DNA of 64,000 bases. It comes from Gemmobacter caeni. GTDB taxonomy: Bacteria; Pseudomonadota; Alphaproteobacteria; Rhodobacterales; Rhodobacteraceae. The DNA is taken from assembly GCF_003054195.1 (NCBI RefSeq), contig NZ_QBKP01000005.1:1-64000 (forward strand), read 5' to 3'. Positions 46,560-55,231 of this stretch are shown here, piece after piece. Under the pieces are notes generated by a model that saw nothing but the letters and a program-made list of their open reading frames with translations, made no database searches and had not been told where the DNA came from. The position numbers were made by a program, and so were the translations under genes. Position 1 is the first letter of the stretch; every line of letters starts with the position of its first letter.

Positions 46560-48599
46560 TCAGGCGTCACGGCACAGGGTCAGAAACGCTTCACCAAAGC
46601 GTTCCAGCCGCGCGGGGCCAAGATCTCCGGCGCGATCCAGGTCCGACAGGGTAGAAGGCCGTGCCTCGGCGATGCGGCGCAGGGCGCTTTGCGACAGAGA
46701 CATCGGTTTGCCAGTGCCATCCTCGCCGCGCATCAGCCGCAACTGCGCTTCGGCCAGCAGGTCGAACAGTGCCCCGGCCGGCTGCCCGGCCAGTCGGGCA
46801 CGAGCCGGATGCACCGGATCGGCCGCACCATTGATGACTGAAAGGAAAGCCGTGCCATAGCTTTCCAGCTTCTTCGCGCCTACGCCGCTGACGCGCGACA
46901 TCTCGTCCAGCGTCGCGGGGCGGCGTTCTGCCATCTCGATCAGCGTGCGGTCAGGGAAGATGACATAGGCGGGCACGCGCGCAGCCTCGGCCAAAGCACG
47001 GCGTTTCGCTTTCAGCGCAGACAGCAGCGGCGCATCCTCTTCCGCCACCAGTGATTTGACCGCTGGCCGCGCGGTGGTCTGCACCGTGTCGCGCCGCAGG
47101 GTGATGTTTGCCTCACCGCGCAGGATCGGACGCGCGGCCTCGGTCATGCGCAGGGCGCCAAAGCGTTCGGGATCTGGGCGCAGCAAGTCGCGCCCCATCA
47201 TCTGACGGAACACCGCACCCCAGCCGGTTTTCGTCAGGTCGCGCCCGACGCCGAAGGTGGGTAGCTGGTCATGCCCCTTCTCGCGTACCTTGGGGGTGTC
47301 ATTGCCGGTCAGAATATCAATCAGATGCCCGGCACCGAACCATTCACCGGTGCGCAGCACGGCTGACAGTGCCTTACGCACGGGTTCCGTTGCATCAAAA
47401 ACCTGCGCGGGGCGGTCGCAGATGTCGCAACTGCCGCAAGGCTCTGACGCCTCACCGAAGTAGCCCAGCAGCACCTGACGGCGGCAGCCTGTCGCTTCGG
47501 CCAGACCCAGAAGCGCGTTCAGCCGGGCGTGATCGGCCTCTTTCCGGTCGGCGGGGGCGGGGCTTTCGTCAATCTGCGACCGGCGGAGGCGGATATCATC
47601 GGGGCCGTAAAGCGTCAGCGTCTCGGCCGGGGCACCGTCACGCCCGGCGCGACCGATTTCCTGATAATAAGCCTCGATCGACTTCGACAGGTCAGCATGC
47701 GCGACCCAGCGGATGTCAGGCTTGTCGATCCCCATGCCAAAAGCGATGGTGGCGCAGACGATCAGCCCGTCCTCCTGCTGAAACCGCACCTCGACGCTTC
47801 GGCGGTCCTCGGCATCCATGCCGCCGTGATAATAACAGGCCGCATGTCCTGCCTCGCGCAGCGCCTGGGCCAGCACCTCGGTCTTGGACCGTGTGGCGCA
47901 ATAGACGATGCCGGATTGCCCCTTCCGCGCCCCCGCGAAATCAAGGATCTGGCGACGCGGGCTGTCCTTCACGGCGAAAGCCAGATGGATATTGGGCCGG
48001 TCAAACCCGCGCAAGAAGGTAGCAGGCGCCTCCCCCCCGAACAGCCGCGTCACAATCTCGGCGCGGGTTTCCTCGTCCGCTGTGGCGGTGAAGGCGGCCA
48101 GCGGCACATTCAGCGCACGTTTCAGCTCGCCGATGCGCAGGTAATCGGGGCGGAAGTCATGGCCCCACTGGCTGACGCAATGCGCCTCGTCCACCGCGAT
48201 GAGATTGGTGCCGACCCGGCGCAAGAGCGCAGTGGTGCTGCCGGAGGCGAGCCGTTCCGGCGCCATATACAGCAGCTTCAGCCGTCCTTCATCCAGCGCG
48301 CGGAACACCTCTTCGGTTTCCTCGTCGGTATTGCCGGAGGTCAGCGCCCCGGCTTCCACCCCCGCCTCGCGCAAGCTGCGCACCTGATCGCGCATCAGGG
48401 CGATGAGCGGCGAGATGACGACCGTGACACCCTCGCGGCACAGCGCCGGAAGCTGGAAGCACAGCGACTTGCCGCCGCCGGTGGGCATGATGGCCAGCGT
48501 GTCGCGGCCTGCCAGCACCGCCTCGACGATCTCTTCCTGACCGGGGCGAAAGGCCCCGTAGCCGAAGACCCTCGCCAGAAGCTCGCGCGGGTGTTGCAT
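46560..48599 (-). CDS. recQ: ATP-dependent DNA helicase RecQ
   Basis: A 679-residue 3'-5' helicase. Walker A is MPTGGGKSLCFQLPAL, motif II is the DEAH box in AVDEAHCVSQWGHDFRP, motif VI is QEIGRAGRDG. The zinc-binding RQC cysteines include C in GCRRQVLL and CGSCDIC, followed by a winged helix and two C-terminal HRDC domains, the last ending FLTLC. It resolves recombination and replication intermediates. It lies between yggT and yaaA. Confidence 0.97.
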   Translation of the reverse strand: MQHPRELLARVFGYGAFRPGQEEIVEAVLAGRDTLAIMPTGGGKSLCFQLPALCREGVTVVISPLIALMRDQVRSLREAGVEAGALTSGNTDEETEEVFRALDEGRLKLLYMAPERLASGSTTALLRRVGTNLIAVDEAHCVSQWGHDFRPDYLRIGELKRALNVPLAAFTATADEETRAEIVTRLFGGEAPATFLRGFDRPNIHLAFAVKDSPRRQILDFAGARKGQSGIVYCATRSKTEVLAQALREAGHAACYYHGGMDAEDRRSVEVRFQQEDGLIVCATIAFGMGIDKPDIRWVAHADLSKSIEAYYQEIGRAGRDGAPAETLTLYGPDDIRLRRSQIDESPAPADRKEADHARLNALLGLAEATGCRRQVLLGYFGEASEPCGSCDICDRPAQVFDATEPVRKALSAVLRTGEWFGAGHLIDILTGNDTPKVREKGHDQLPTFGVGRDLTKTGWGAVFRQMMGRDLLRPDPERFGALRMTEAARPILRGEANITLRRDTVQTTARPAVKSLVAEEDAPLLSALKAKRRALAEAARVPAYVIFPDRTLIEMAERRPATLDEMSRVSGVGAKKLESYGTAFLSVINGAADPVHPARARLAGQPAGALFDLLAEAQLRLMRGEDGTGKPMSLSQSALRRIAEARPSTLSDLDRAGDLGPARLERFGEAFLTLCRDA

Positions 48600-48602
48600 G
48601 GA

Positions 48603-48890
48603 TCAGTAGAAAGAGGCGGCGTTGTTGATAATGACGATGCGCAGCGCGTAGATGCCCAGAAGCACGATGAGCGGCGCGAAGTCGATGCCCGACATCGCGG
48701 GCAGGATGCGGCGCACCGTGCCGTAAACCGGCTCCAGCAGGCGGTTCAGGCCATACCACAGCTGCGCGACCAGCGGCTGCCGGGTGTTGAGCACCTGAAA
48801 GTTGATCAGCCACGACATGATGATATGGGCGATGATCACCCACTGCGCCACGTCAAGCAGCAGGAGCAGGATTTGCAGAATGGAAACCAT
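48603..48890 (-). CDS. YggT family membrane protein
   Basis: A 95-residue protein with two hydrophobic segments and the family text IIAHIIMSWLINF, LVAQLWYGLNRLLEPVYGTVRRILP and GIDFAPLIVLLGIY. YggT proteins are small inner-membrane proteins linked to osmotic or cation homeostasis and cell-envelope functions. It precedes recQ by 3 bp on the same strand. Confidence 0.93.
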   Translation of the reverse strand: MVSILQILLLLLDVAQWVIIAHIIMSWLINFQVLNTRQPLVAQLWYGLNRLLEPVYGTVRRILPAMSGIDFAPLIVLLGIYALRIVIINNAASFY

Positions 48891-49012
48891 GGTGCCCTCA
48901 CAAGCTGTTGTGGTCTAGGTAACGCGATGACCCTAGGGGAGCAAGCCTTTCCGCAGCGTTCCGCTTGACCCTGTGGATGACGCGCGGCAGGCCACGGGGA
49001 CAGGAGGCGCCC

Positions 49013-49549
49013 ATGTATCCCTATGCCCGACTCGCCAAGGAAATCGTGAAGTTCCGCAATGCCCCCACCCTGGGGATCTTCGACACCCATGTCAGCACAC
49101 ATCGCATCTGGCCTTGGGATATCGACCCGTGGATGGAACTGAACAACGGCCGCACGCTGACGCTGTTCGATCTGGGCCGGGTGCCGCTGGCCATCCGCAC
49201 AGGGCTGGTGCGGGTGGTGCGCGAACAGGGCTGGGGCATGGCGGTGGCAGGCAATACCACACGCTATCGCAAGCGGGTCACGACATTCCAGCGCGTGACG
49301 ATGCATTCGCGCTGCGTGGGCTGGGATGCGCGGTTCATGTATCTGGAACAAAGCATGTGGCGGGGCGATGACTGCACCGGCCAGATGCTTGCCCGATCAG
49401 CCTTCACCTCCAAAGCCGGGATGGTGCCGCCCGCGCGCGTGCTGGAGGCGATGGGCCAGCCCGTCGAAAGCCCGCCTCTGCCCCAATGGGTCGCCGCCTG
49501 GATCGCGGCGGATGCCACCCGCCCCTGGCCACCGGAACGGCACGGCTGA
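49013..49549 (+). CDS. Acyl-CoA thioesterase-like protein (4HBT fold)
   Basis: A 178-residue hotdog-fold protein. HRIWPWDIDPWMELNNGRTLTLFDLGR places the Asp/Asn-Gly active-site region typical of 4-hydroxybenzoyl-CoA-type thioesterases. RYRKRVTTFQRVTMHSRCVGWDARFMYLEQ forms the central strands. AGGAGG lies 7 bp before ATG. The substrate is unknown. It is divergent from yggT and upstream of the UMF1 transporter. Confidence 0.85.
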   Translation: MYPYARLAKEIVKFRNAPTLGIFDTHVSTHRIWPWDIDPWMELNNGRTLTLFDLGRVPLAIRTGLVRVVREQGWGMAVAGNTTRYRKRVTTFQRVTMHSRCVGWDARFMYLEQSMWRGDDCTGQMLARSAFTSKAGMVPPARVLEAMGQPVESPPLPQWVAAWIAADATRPWPPERHG

Positions 49550-49619
49550 CTGCATCGGAGGGGTTGCCAGCCGATAGCCTTTCAGGCTTGATCGGCCCGA
49601 ACAGGCAAAGGGGACAGCC

Positions 49620-50984
49620 ATGGTCAGCGCGAAGAAACGCATCTGGGGCTGGTTTTTCTTTGACTGGGCCAGCCAGCCCTACAACACCTTGTTGCTGACC
49701 TTCGTCTTTGGCCCCTATTTTGCGGAAGTGGCGAAAAGCTATTACCTGACCCAGGGCCTTTCGGCCGAGGCGGCGGGCGCACAGGCACAAGCTTTCTGGG
49801 GCTATGGTCAAACCATTTCCGGCGTGCTGATCGCCCTGCTGGCCCCGGTTCTGGGTGCCATCGCCGATGGCTCCGGTCGCCGGATGATCTGGATCTGGGT
49901 ATTTTCCGCCTTCTATGTCATCGGCTCGTGGGGCCTTTGGTATCTGCCCCCCGAAATGCCCGACCTGACGATGGCGATGATGTTCTTCGGGCTGGGCCTG
50001 ATCGGCATGGAGTTTGCCACGATCTTCACCAATTCCCTGATGCCCAGCCTCGCCGATCATGAGGAGATGGGAAAGATTTCCGGCTCGGGCTTCGCTTTCG
50101 GCTATCTGGGCGGGATCATTTCGCTGGTGATCATGCTGCTGTTCCTTGCCGAAAGCGGCGTCACCGGCAAGACGCTGATCGGACTGGACCCGGTGCTGGG
50201 GCTGGATGCAGCCAGCCGCGAGGGCACCCGCGCGGTCGGGCCCTTCACCGCTCTGTGGTATATCGTCTTCATGGTGCCCTTCTTCCTGTGGGTGCGCGAA
50301 ACACCCGGAACTGGCACAGGTCAGCCGGTGAAGGCCGCGCTGGCCGATCTGGGACGGCTGCTGAAGACCCTGCCCAGCCGTCAGAGCCTGTTCGCCTATC
50401 TCATGTCTTCGATGTTCTACCGCGACTCGCTGAACGCGCTTTACGGCTTCGGCGGGGTCTATGCCTCGGGCGTACTGGGTTGGAGCGTCACGCAAATCGG
50501 CATTTTCGGCATCATCGGCGCCATTTCTGCCAGCCTTGCCACCTGGATCGGCGGCAAGCTGGATGCCGCGCGCGGGCCAAAGCCGGTGATCGTGATGTCG
50601 GTCTGGGTGCTGATTGTCGTCTGTGCCGTCATCGTCGGCATGTCACGCGAACAGATCTTTGGCATTCCCTTCGCAGAAGCGTCCGGCACACCGGATATCA
50701 TCATGTATCTCTGCGGTATCCTGATCGGCGCGGCGGGAGGCACGGTTCAGGCCGCCTCGCGCACCATGATGGTGTTTCACACTACCCCCGAACGCGCGAC
50801 CGAGGCCTTTGGCCTGTTCGCCCTGTCGGGCAAGGCCACATCCTTCATCGCACCCTTCGCCATCGCCGTCGCCTCGGACATCAGCGGATCGCAGCGCATT
50901 GGCGTCGCCCCGCTGATCGGGCTGTTTCTCATCGGCCTCATTCTGCTAATCTGGGTGAAACCGAATGGTGAACGGGCAGTCTGA
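49620..50984 (+). CDS. UMF1/Atg22-type MFS transporter
   Basis: A 454-residue protein with about 12 helices. It opens with the Atg22/UMF1 signature RIWGWFFFDWASQPYNTLLLTFVFGPYF, followed by LLAPVLGAIADGSGRR. Fungal Atg22 exports amino acids; bacterial members are uncharacterised. It overlaps mepA by one base (TGATGA). Confidence 0.9.
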   Translation: MVSAKKRIWGWFFFDWASQPYNTLLLTFVFGPYFAEVAKSYYLTQGLSAEAAGAQAQAFWGYGQTISGVLIALLAPVLGAIADGSGRRMIWIWVFSAFYVIGSWGLWYLPPEMPDLTMAMMFFGLGLIGMEFATIFTNSLMPSLADHEEMGKISGSGFAFGYLGGIISLVIMLLFLAESGVTGKTLIGLDPVLGLDAASREGTRAVGPFTALWYIVFMVPFFLWVRETPGTGTGQPVKAALADLGRLLKTLPSRQSLFAYLMSSMFYRDSLNALYGFGGVYASGVLGWSVTQIGIFGIIGAISASLATWIGGKLDAARGPKPVIVMSVWVLIVVCAVIVGMSREQIFGIPFAEASGTPDIIMYLCGILIGAAGGTVQAASRTMMVFHTTPERATEAFGLFALSGKATSFIAPFAIAVASDISGSQRIGVAPLIGLFLIGLILLIWVKPNGERAV

Positions 50985-51889
50985 TGATCCGCAAGATGTT
51001 TCTGGCCAGCCTGCTGGCCGCCGCAAGCCTTTCCCTGGGCGCAGCACCCGTCAGCGCCGAGAAACTGGCGAACAAACTGTTCGGCGCGAAAGATGCGCCG
51101 TCGCAACAGGCGCCCATGCCCATCGGGTCTTACGCGCGGGGCTGTGCGGCAGGACTTGTGGAGCTGCCCGAAACCGGCCCGACCTGGCAAGCCATGCGTC
51201 TGTCGCGTGGCCGGAACTTCGGCCAGCCGGAAATGATTGCCTTCCTTGAGGATCTGTCGGCGCAGGTATCCCGCATCAATGGCTGGGCCGGACTATACAT
51301 CGGCGACATCAGCCAGCCACGCGGCGGCCCGATGATCAGCGGCCATGCCAGCCACCAGATCGGGCTTGATGCCGATATCTGGATGCTGCCTCCCAAGCGG
51401 CTGAACCTCAGCCGGGCGGATCGGGAAAAGATCAGTTCGATTTCGGTGCGCTCTGCCGATCAGCGCAAGATCACCACGAACTGGACGGCACAGCATGCGG
51501 CGGTGCTGAAGGCCGCCGCCTCTGACCCGCGCGTGGATCGTATCTTCGTGACGCCGCCGGTGAAGATCGAGCTTTGCCGCACCGCCGGTCGCAAGGACAA
51601 GGACTGGCTTCAGAAAATCCGCCCCTATTGGGGGCATGACACGCATTTTCACGTCCGGCTGAAATGCCCGCGTGGTGCCACGGCCTGCGAGACGCAGAAA
51701 CCCACAGTGGCCGAACTGTCCAATGGTGGCGATGGTTGCGACGACAGCCTAACCTGGTGGGTGACCGCCGCGCTGGAGCCGCAGCCGAAAAAGCCCAAAG
51801 ACCCGAATGCGCCGAAAAAGCGCGGGCCGCGTGAATACACGATGGCCGATCTGCCCAAGCAATGCGCCGCCGTTCTGTCATCACGCTGA
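50984..51889 (+). CDS. mepA: Penicillin-insensitive murein endopeptidase MepA
   Basis: A 301-residue periplasmic LAS-type zinc peptidase that cuts D-Ala-mDAP crosslinks. A signal peptide ([20 protein letters not shown]) is followed by [13 protein letters not shown], the zinc motif [14 protein letters not shown] and the C-terminal [12 protein letters not shown]. The C-terminal ~30 residues are lysine/proline rich ([18 protein letters not shown]), an unusual basic tail. It overlaps the next gene by 28 bases. Confidence 0.95.
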   Translation: MIRKMFLASLLAAASLSLGAAPVSAEKLANKLFGAKDAPSQQAPMPIGSYARGCAAGLVELPETGPTWQAMRLSRGRNFGQPEMIAFLEDLSAQVSRINGWAGLYIGDISQPRGGPMISGHASHQIGLDADIWMLPPKRLNLSRADREKISSISVRSADQRKITTNWTAQHAAVLKAAASDPRVDRIFVTPPVKIELCRTAGRKDKDWLQKIRPYWGHDTHFHVRLKCPRGATACETQKPTVAELSNGGDGCDDSLTWWVTAALEPQPKKPKDPNAPKKRGPREYTMADLPKQCAAVLSSR

Positions 51890-52749
51890 TCCTCGCCTGC
51901 GGGCTCGCCCTTGAAGGCAGCGCCAGCCCGACCGAGGCGCCCGGCCATATCGGACGCTTCGTCTGGCGGTCGGATGATCCGCGCATGGGCGGCATGTCGG
52001 GGCTGGAGATCAGCGACGAGGGTCTGCGCTTTACCGCCCTGTCAGATCGCGGCGGCTGGACTTCGGGCCGTTTGCTCCGCGATGGGTCCGGCCGGATCAC
52101 CGGGATCGAGGCCGCGCCGGTGCAGCCGTTGCGCGGCAAGGGCAAAGAACCGCTGGCCGCTGGCCGCAATGACAGCGAGGGCCTCGCCATCGCCCCGGAT
52201 GGCACCGCCTATGTGTCGTTCGAAGGAGTGGCGCGGGTCTTGCGCTATGCCCGGATGGGCGCCGGGGCCGAAAACCTGCCGACGCCGCCCGCCTTTGCGA
52301 AGATGCAGCGCAACTCCTCGCTGGAGGCGCTGGCCATCGGGCCGGATGGCACGCTTTACACCATGCCAGAAAGATCGGGGCGCGAGGACAGGCCATTTCC
52401 GGTCTGGCGGTTTCGCAACGGTGGCTGGGATCAGCCCTTTACCATCCCGCGCGAGGGTTCTTTCCTGCCGGTCGGTGCCGATTTCGGGCCGGATGGACGG
52501 CTTTACCTGCTGGAGCGCCAGTTCCGCGGTCTGATGGGCTTTGCCTCCCGCGTCCGGCGCTTCAACGTGACCGGCAACCAGATCGACAGCGGGGAAACCG
52601 TGCTGCAAACCCGCGCCGGGCAACATGACAATCTGGAGGGCATTGCCGTCTGGCGCGATGCGCAGGGCATCCGGCTGACGCTGATTGCGGACGACAATTT
52701 CCGCTTCTTCCAGACCACCGAAATCGTCGAATACCGCCTGCCGGATTGA
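51862..52749 (+). CDS. Esterase-like activity of phytase family protein
   Basis: A 295-residue exported protein ([21 protein letters not shown] leader) with a beta-propeller-like domain. [24 protein letters not shown] is the hallmark start of the PF13449 esterase-like phytase family; [20 protein letters not shown] and [15 protein letters not shown] continue it. Its enzymatic activity is inferred from the family only. The start lies 28 bp inside mepA, so the two are probably coupled. Confidence 0.87.
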   Translation: MRRRSVITLILACGLALEGSASPTEAPGHIGRFVWRSDDPRMGGMSGLEISDEGLRFTALSDRGGWTSGRLLRDGSGRITGIEAAPVQPLRGKGKEPLAAGRNDSEGLAIAPDGTAYVSFEGVARVLRYARMGAGAENLPTPPAFAKMQRNSSLEALAIGPDGTLYTMPERSGREDRPFPVWRFRNGGWDQPFTIPREGSFLPVGADFGPDGRLYLLERQFRGLMGFASRVRRFNVTGNQIDSGETVLQTRAGQHDNLEGIAVWRDAQGIRLTLIADDNFRFFQTTEIVEYRLPD

Positions 52750-52760
52750 CTCGCGCAGCG

Positions 52761-52820
52761 TCCGGGCGTAACGGAGCGGCCTGCCCGAAGGGCCAAGTCT
52801 CCGCGACCTTGTAAAAACGG
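52761..52820 (+). promoter_or_regulatory. Structured leader upstream of the yhhQ-type gene (possible riboswitch)
   Basis: CGGAG (52772-52776) pairs with CTCCG (52799-52803), enclosing GGCC/GGCC or the alternative GCCC-GAA-GGGC. An A-rich tail (GTAAAAACGG, 52811-52820) follows, whose CGG could pair with CCG in the hairpin loop (52785-52787) to form an H-type pseudoknot. That arrangement recalls preQ1-I riboswitches, which control such transporters. There is no consensus match I can confirm. Confidence 0.35.
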
Positions 52821-52827
52821 ATATCAC

Positions 52828-53451
52828 ATGTCGAAATCCCTCCTGCCCGGCGTTCTCGCCATGGCGGCCACTGTCGTGGCTTCCAACATCCTTGTGCAAT
52901 ACCTGCTTGGCCCCTGGCTGACCTGGGGCGCACTGACCTACCCCGTTGCCTTTCTGGTGACCGACCTGACCAATCGCCTGCATGGCGCCGCTGCTGCGCG
53001 CCGCGTCGTGCTGGTGGGCTTTGTCGCTGGAATCCTGTGCTCGCTGATCGGTTCGCAGATCATGGGAGAATTCGGGCCGCTGGTTACCCTGCGTATCGCA
53101 ATCGGCTCGGGCGCTGCTTTCCTTGCCGCACAACTGACCGACATCGCTATTTTCAACCGCCTGCGCGCGGGAAGCTGGTGGCGCGCGCCGCTCGTCTCCA
53201 CGCTGTTCAGTTCCAGCCTTGATACAGCGATCTTCTTCACCACCGCCTTCTCCGCCAACCTCACCTTCATCGAGCCCGCGAACGATGTGTCCTGGGCTGG
53301 CGAAGTGCTGCCGATCCTGGGTTTCGGACCGCAAGCCCCGCTGTGGGTTTCGCTCGCCGTCGCCGACTGGATGGTCAAGCTGGCACTGGCAGCTGTTGCA
53401 CTTGTGCCATTCCGCATCATTGTCGGAAAGTTGACTCTACGTCCGGTATAA
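52828..53451 (+). CDS. yhhQ: Queuosine precursor transporter, YhhQ family
   Basis: A 207-residue integral membrane protein of the VUT/YhhQ family (preQ0/preQ1 import). It has about six helices with the conserved phrases NILVQYLLGPW, WGALTYPVAFLVTDLTNRLHG, GSGAAFLAAQLTDIAIFNRL, APLVSTLFSSSLDTAIFFT and VADWMVKLALAAVALVPFR. A weak ribosome binding site next to a foldable leader suggests regulated translation. Confidence 0.92.
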   Translation: MSKSLLPGVLAMAATVVASNILVQYLLGPWLTWGALTYPVAFLVTDLTNRLHGAAAARRVVLVGFVAGILCSLIGSQIMGEFGPLVTLRIAIGSGAAFLAAQLTDIAIFNRLRAGSWWRAPLVSTLFSSSLDTAIFFTTAFSANLTFIEPANDVSWAGEVLPILGFGPQAPLWVSLAVADWMVKLALAAVALVPFRIIVGKLTLRPV

Positions 53452-53521
53452 AACCTTTTGACAAAGCCCAGATCTGTGTCACGCTCCCTATATCGGCAAT
53501 CTTTTGAAAGGAGGTGATCCA

Positions 53522-53578
53522 GTGTCTAGAGTGATATTGGAGAGAGGTGTCGGGACAGTCAGGAGGAGCGATATTTAA
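53522..53578 (+). CDS. Possible 18-residue peptide with an extended Shine-Dalgarno
   Basis: GTG start, TAA stop, product MSRVILERGVGTVRRSDI. The GGAGG core is 7 bp upstream, the optimal spacing, within a 17-nt complement of the 16S rRNA tail. Such near-perfect complementarity by chance is very unlikely. The peptide itself matches no family I know. Confidence 0.4.
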   Translation: MSRVILERGVGTVRRSDI

Positions 53579-53648
53579 GGGCAACCCCTTGAAAATCAAT
53601 CCTATGATTGGGCTTGAAACCTAACTGGCCCATCTCCTTGGAACTCGG

Positions 53649-53677
53649 AAAGGGTCGCCGATTTAAGGCGGCCCTTT
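53649..53677 (+). terminator. Rho-independent terminator upstream of arfB
   Basis: The 11-bp stem AAAGGGTCGCC/GGCGGCCCTTT (one T-G pair) with a 7-nt loop is followed by CTCGTTTCC. It lies 110 bp upstream of arfB and ends the short transcription unit. Confidence 0.8.
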
Positions 53678-53785
53678 CTCGTTTCCGACGCCGGAATTAC
53701 CAGCGTCGGGCACCCCCCTGAATATCGTTTCGTCAGGTCGCTATTTCCCTCTTTTCCAGACGGTCAAAGCCGCTAATCTCGCGCC

Positions 53786-54208
53786 ATGCTGCGCATCACC
53801 GAGACAATCTCCATCGCCGACTGGGAGCTTTCAGAAAGCTTTTCCCGGTCCTCCGGGCCGGGCGGGCAGAATGTGAACAAGGTGGAAACTGCGGTGGAAC
53901 TGCGGTTCGAGGCAGAACGCTCGCCCCACCTGACACCTGCGGTGAAGGCGCGGCTGAAGCGCATCGCCGGGCGACGCTGGACCACGGAAGGCGCCATCGT
54001 GATCCGGGCAGAGGAAACCCGCAGTCAGGCCCGCAACCGCGAACTGGCCGAGGCGCGCCTGGTCGAAATGATCCGTCAGGCGTTGGTCGCCCCCAAGCGG
54101 CGCATCGCCACCAAGCCGACACTGGGCAGCCAGCGGCGGCGGCTGGCAGCCAAAAGCCAGCGTGGTGAAGTGAAGGCCCTGCGCGGCCGGGTGGAGGGCG
54201 AGGAATGA
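53786..54208 (+). CDS. arfB: Alternative ribosome-rescue factor ArfB (YaeJ)
   Basis: A 140-residue peptidyl-tRNA hydrolase that rescues ribosomes stalled on non-stop mRNA. The catalytic loop GPGGQNVNK has GGQ at 26-28, and the basic C-terminal tail (KRRIATKPTLGSQRRRLAAKS) is the part that threads into the mRNA channel. It overlaps the kinase-like gene downstream by 4 bases. Confidence 0.95.
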   Translation: MLRITETISIADWELSESFSRSSGPGGQNVNKVETAVELRFEAERSPHLTPAVKARLKRIAGRRWTTEGAIVIRAEETRSQARNRELAEARLVEMIRQALVAPKRRIATKPTLGSQRRRLAAKSQRGEVKALRGRVEGEE

Positions 54209-55143
54209 CCGAAGCGGAAGAGGCGGCGGCGCTGTGGGGCGCGCGCATCCTGCATGAATTGCGCAACCGCGAGAATGCGGTATACGCCATCGCCCTGCCC
54301 GATGGCGCGCAAGCCGCCCTGCGCCTGCATCGCACCGGCTATCAGAACCCGGCCGCCATCCGCTCGGAACTGTGGTGGTGTGCTGAACTGGCAAAGGCAG
54401 GCGTCGCGGTGCCTGCCCCCGTCGCCTCTGCCAGCGGTGCAAGTCTTCACCAGTTACAAGGCGGACGCCTGGCTTCGGTCATCTCCTGGGTTGAAGGCGC
54501 TCCCTTCGGCGAAGCACTGGTGCCGCTGACCGGCACCGCCGCAGAACAGACAGCGCGCCATCATGCGCTTGGGCGTCTTCTGGCCGAAGTGCATGACGCC
54601 ACCGACCGGCTGACGCTGCCGCCTGATTTCACCCGCCCACGTTGGGACATCGACGGCCTGACAGGCGAGACCCCGCTTTGGGGCCGCTTCTGGGATCATC
54701 CCGCGCTGTCGGCCACAGAGGCGGCACTGCTGCGCCGCGCCCGCGATCTGCTGCGCGAGCGTCTGACCGATCATGCCCGGCACAGCCAGCCCGGCCCGGT
54801 TCATGCCGATGTGCTGCGCGAGAATATCCTCGTTTCCGGCGACCGGCTTTCGCTGATCGACTTCGACGACAGCGGGATTGGCTTCCGGCTTTACGACCTT
54901 GGCACCGTTCTGTCGCAAGACCTTTATGAGCCGCAGCACCCCGCTTTGCAGGCGGCCTTGATCGAAGGCTACGGCAGCCTTCGGCAAGATGATTTCAATA
55001 TGGCGCCACTGTTCACATTGGCGCGCGTGCTGGCTTCGGTCGGCTGGGCGATGACCCGTCTTCCTGCCGATCACCCGGTTCACCGCAGTCATATTGCCCG
55101 CGCGACGATGTGGGCCGACCGCCAGCTTTCCGCAGGAAACTGA
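54205..55143 (+). CDS. APH-family phosphotransferase
   Basis: A 312-residue kinase-like protein with catalytic-loop motif VHADVLRENILV and metal-binding LSLIDFDDSGIGFRLYDLG. It resembles the homoserine kinase II/SrkA-type aminoglycoside phosphotransferase fold. The substrate is unknown (small molecule or stress-related Ser/Thr kinase). It is coupled to arfB by an ATGA overlap. Confidence 0.88.
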   Translation: MTEAEEAAALWGARILHELRNRENAVYAIALPDGAQAALRLHRTGYQNPAAIRSELWWCAELAKAGVAVPAPVASASGASLHQLQGGRLASVISWVEGAPFGEALVPLTGTAAEQTARHHALGRLLAEVHDATDRLTLPPDFTRPRWDIDGLTGETPLWGRFWDHPALSATEAALLRRARDLLRERLTDHARHSQPGPVHADVLRENILVSGDRLSLIDFDDSGIGFRLYDLGTVLSQDLYEPQHPALQAALIEGYGSLRQDDFNMAPLFTLARVLASVGWAMTRLPADHPVHRSHIARATMWADRQLSAGN

Positions 55144-55231
55144 CCAAAACATCAGGAATAAACCGGGAATCGGTTGCCCGCCCGCAGTGGCCGGGCTATG
55201 CGCAGCGCGTGTAACAGGCCGATGACGGAAC

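Larger units (their letters stand above)
53506..53677 (+). ncRNA. Short transcription unit: 16S-complementary SD, 18-codon ORF and terminator
   Basis: GAAAGGAGGTGATCCAG (53506-53522) is complementary over 17 nt to the alphaproteobacterial 16S rRNA 3' end. Bases 53508-53516 (AAGGAGGTG) can instead pair with CATCTCCTT at 53631-53639 (8 Watson-Crick plus one G-U pair). The unit ends in a terminator, 53649-53677. It may be a small RNA or a leader of arfB. No standard -10/-35 pair with normal spacing is clear (TTGACA at 53458, CTATAT at 53488). Confidence 0.5.

Noticed and set aside
53506-53522. Could the 16S match be a leftover rRNA gene fragment?
   Set aside because: The match stops at 17 nt; the sequence on either side does not continue as 16S or spacer rRNA.
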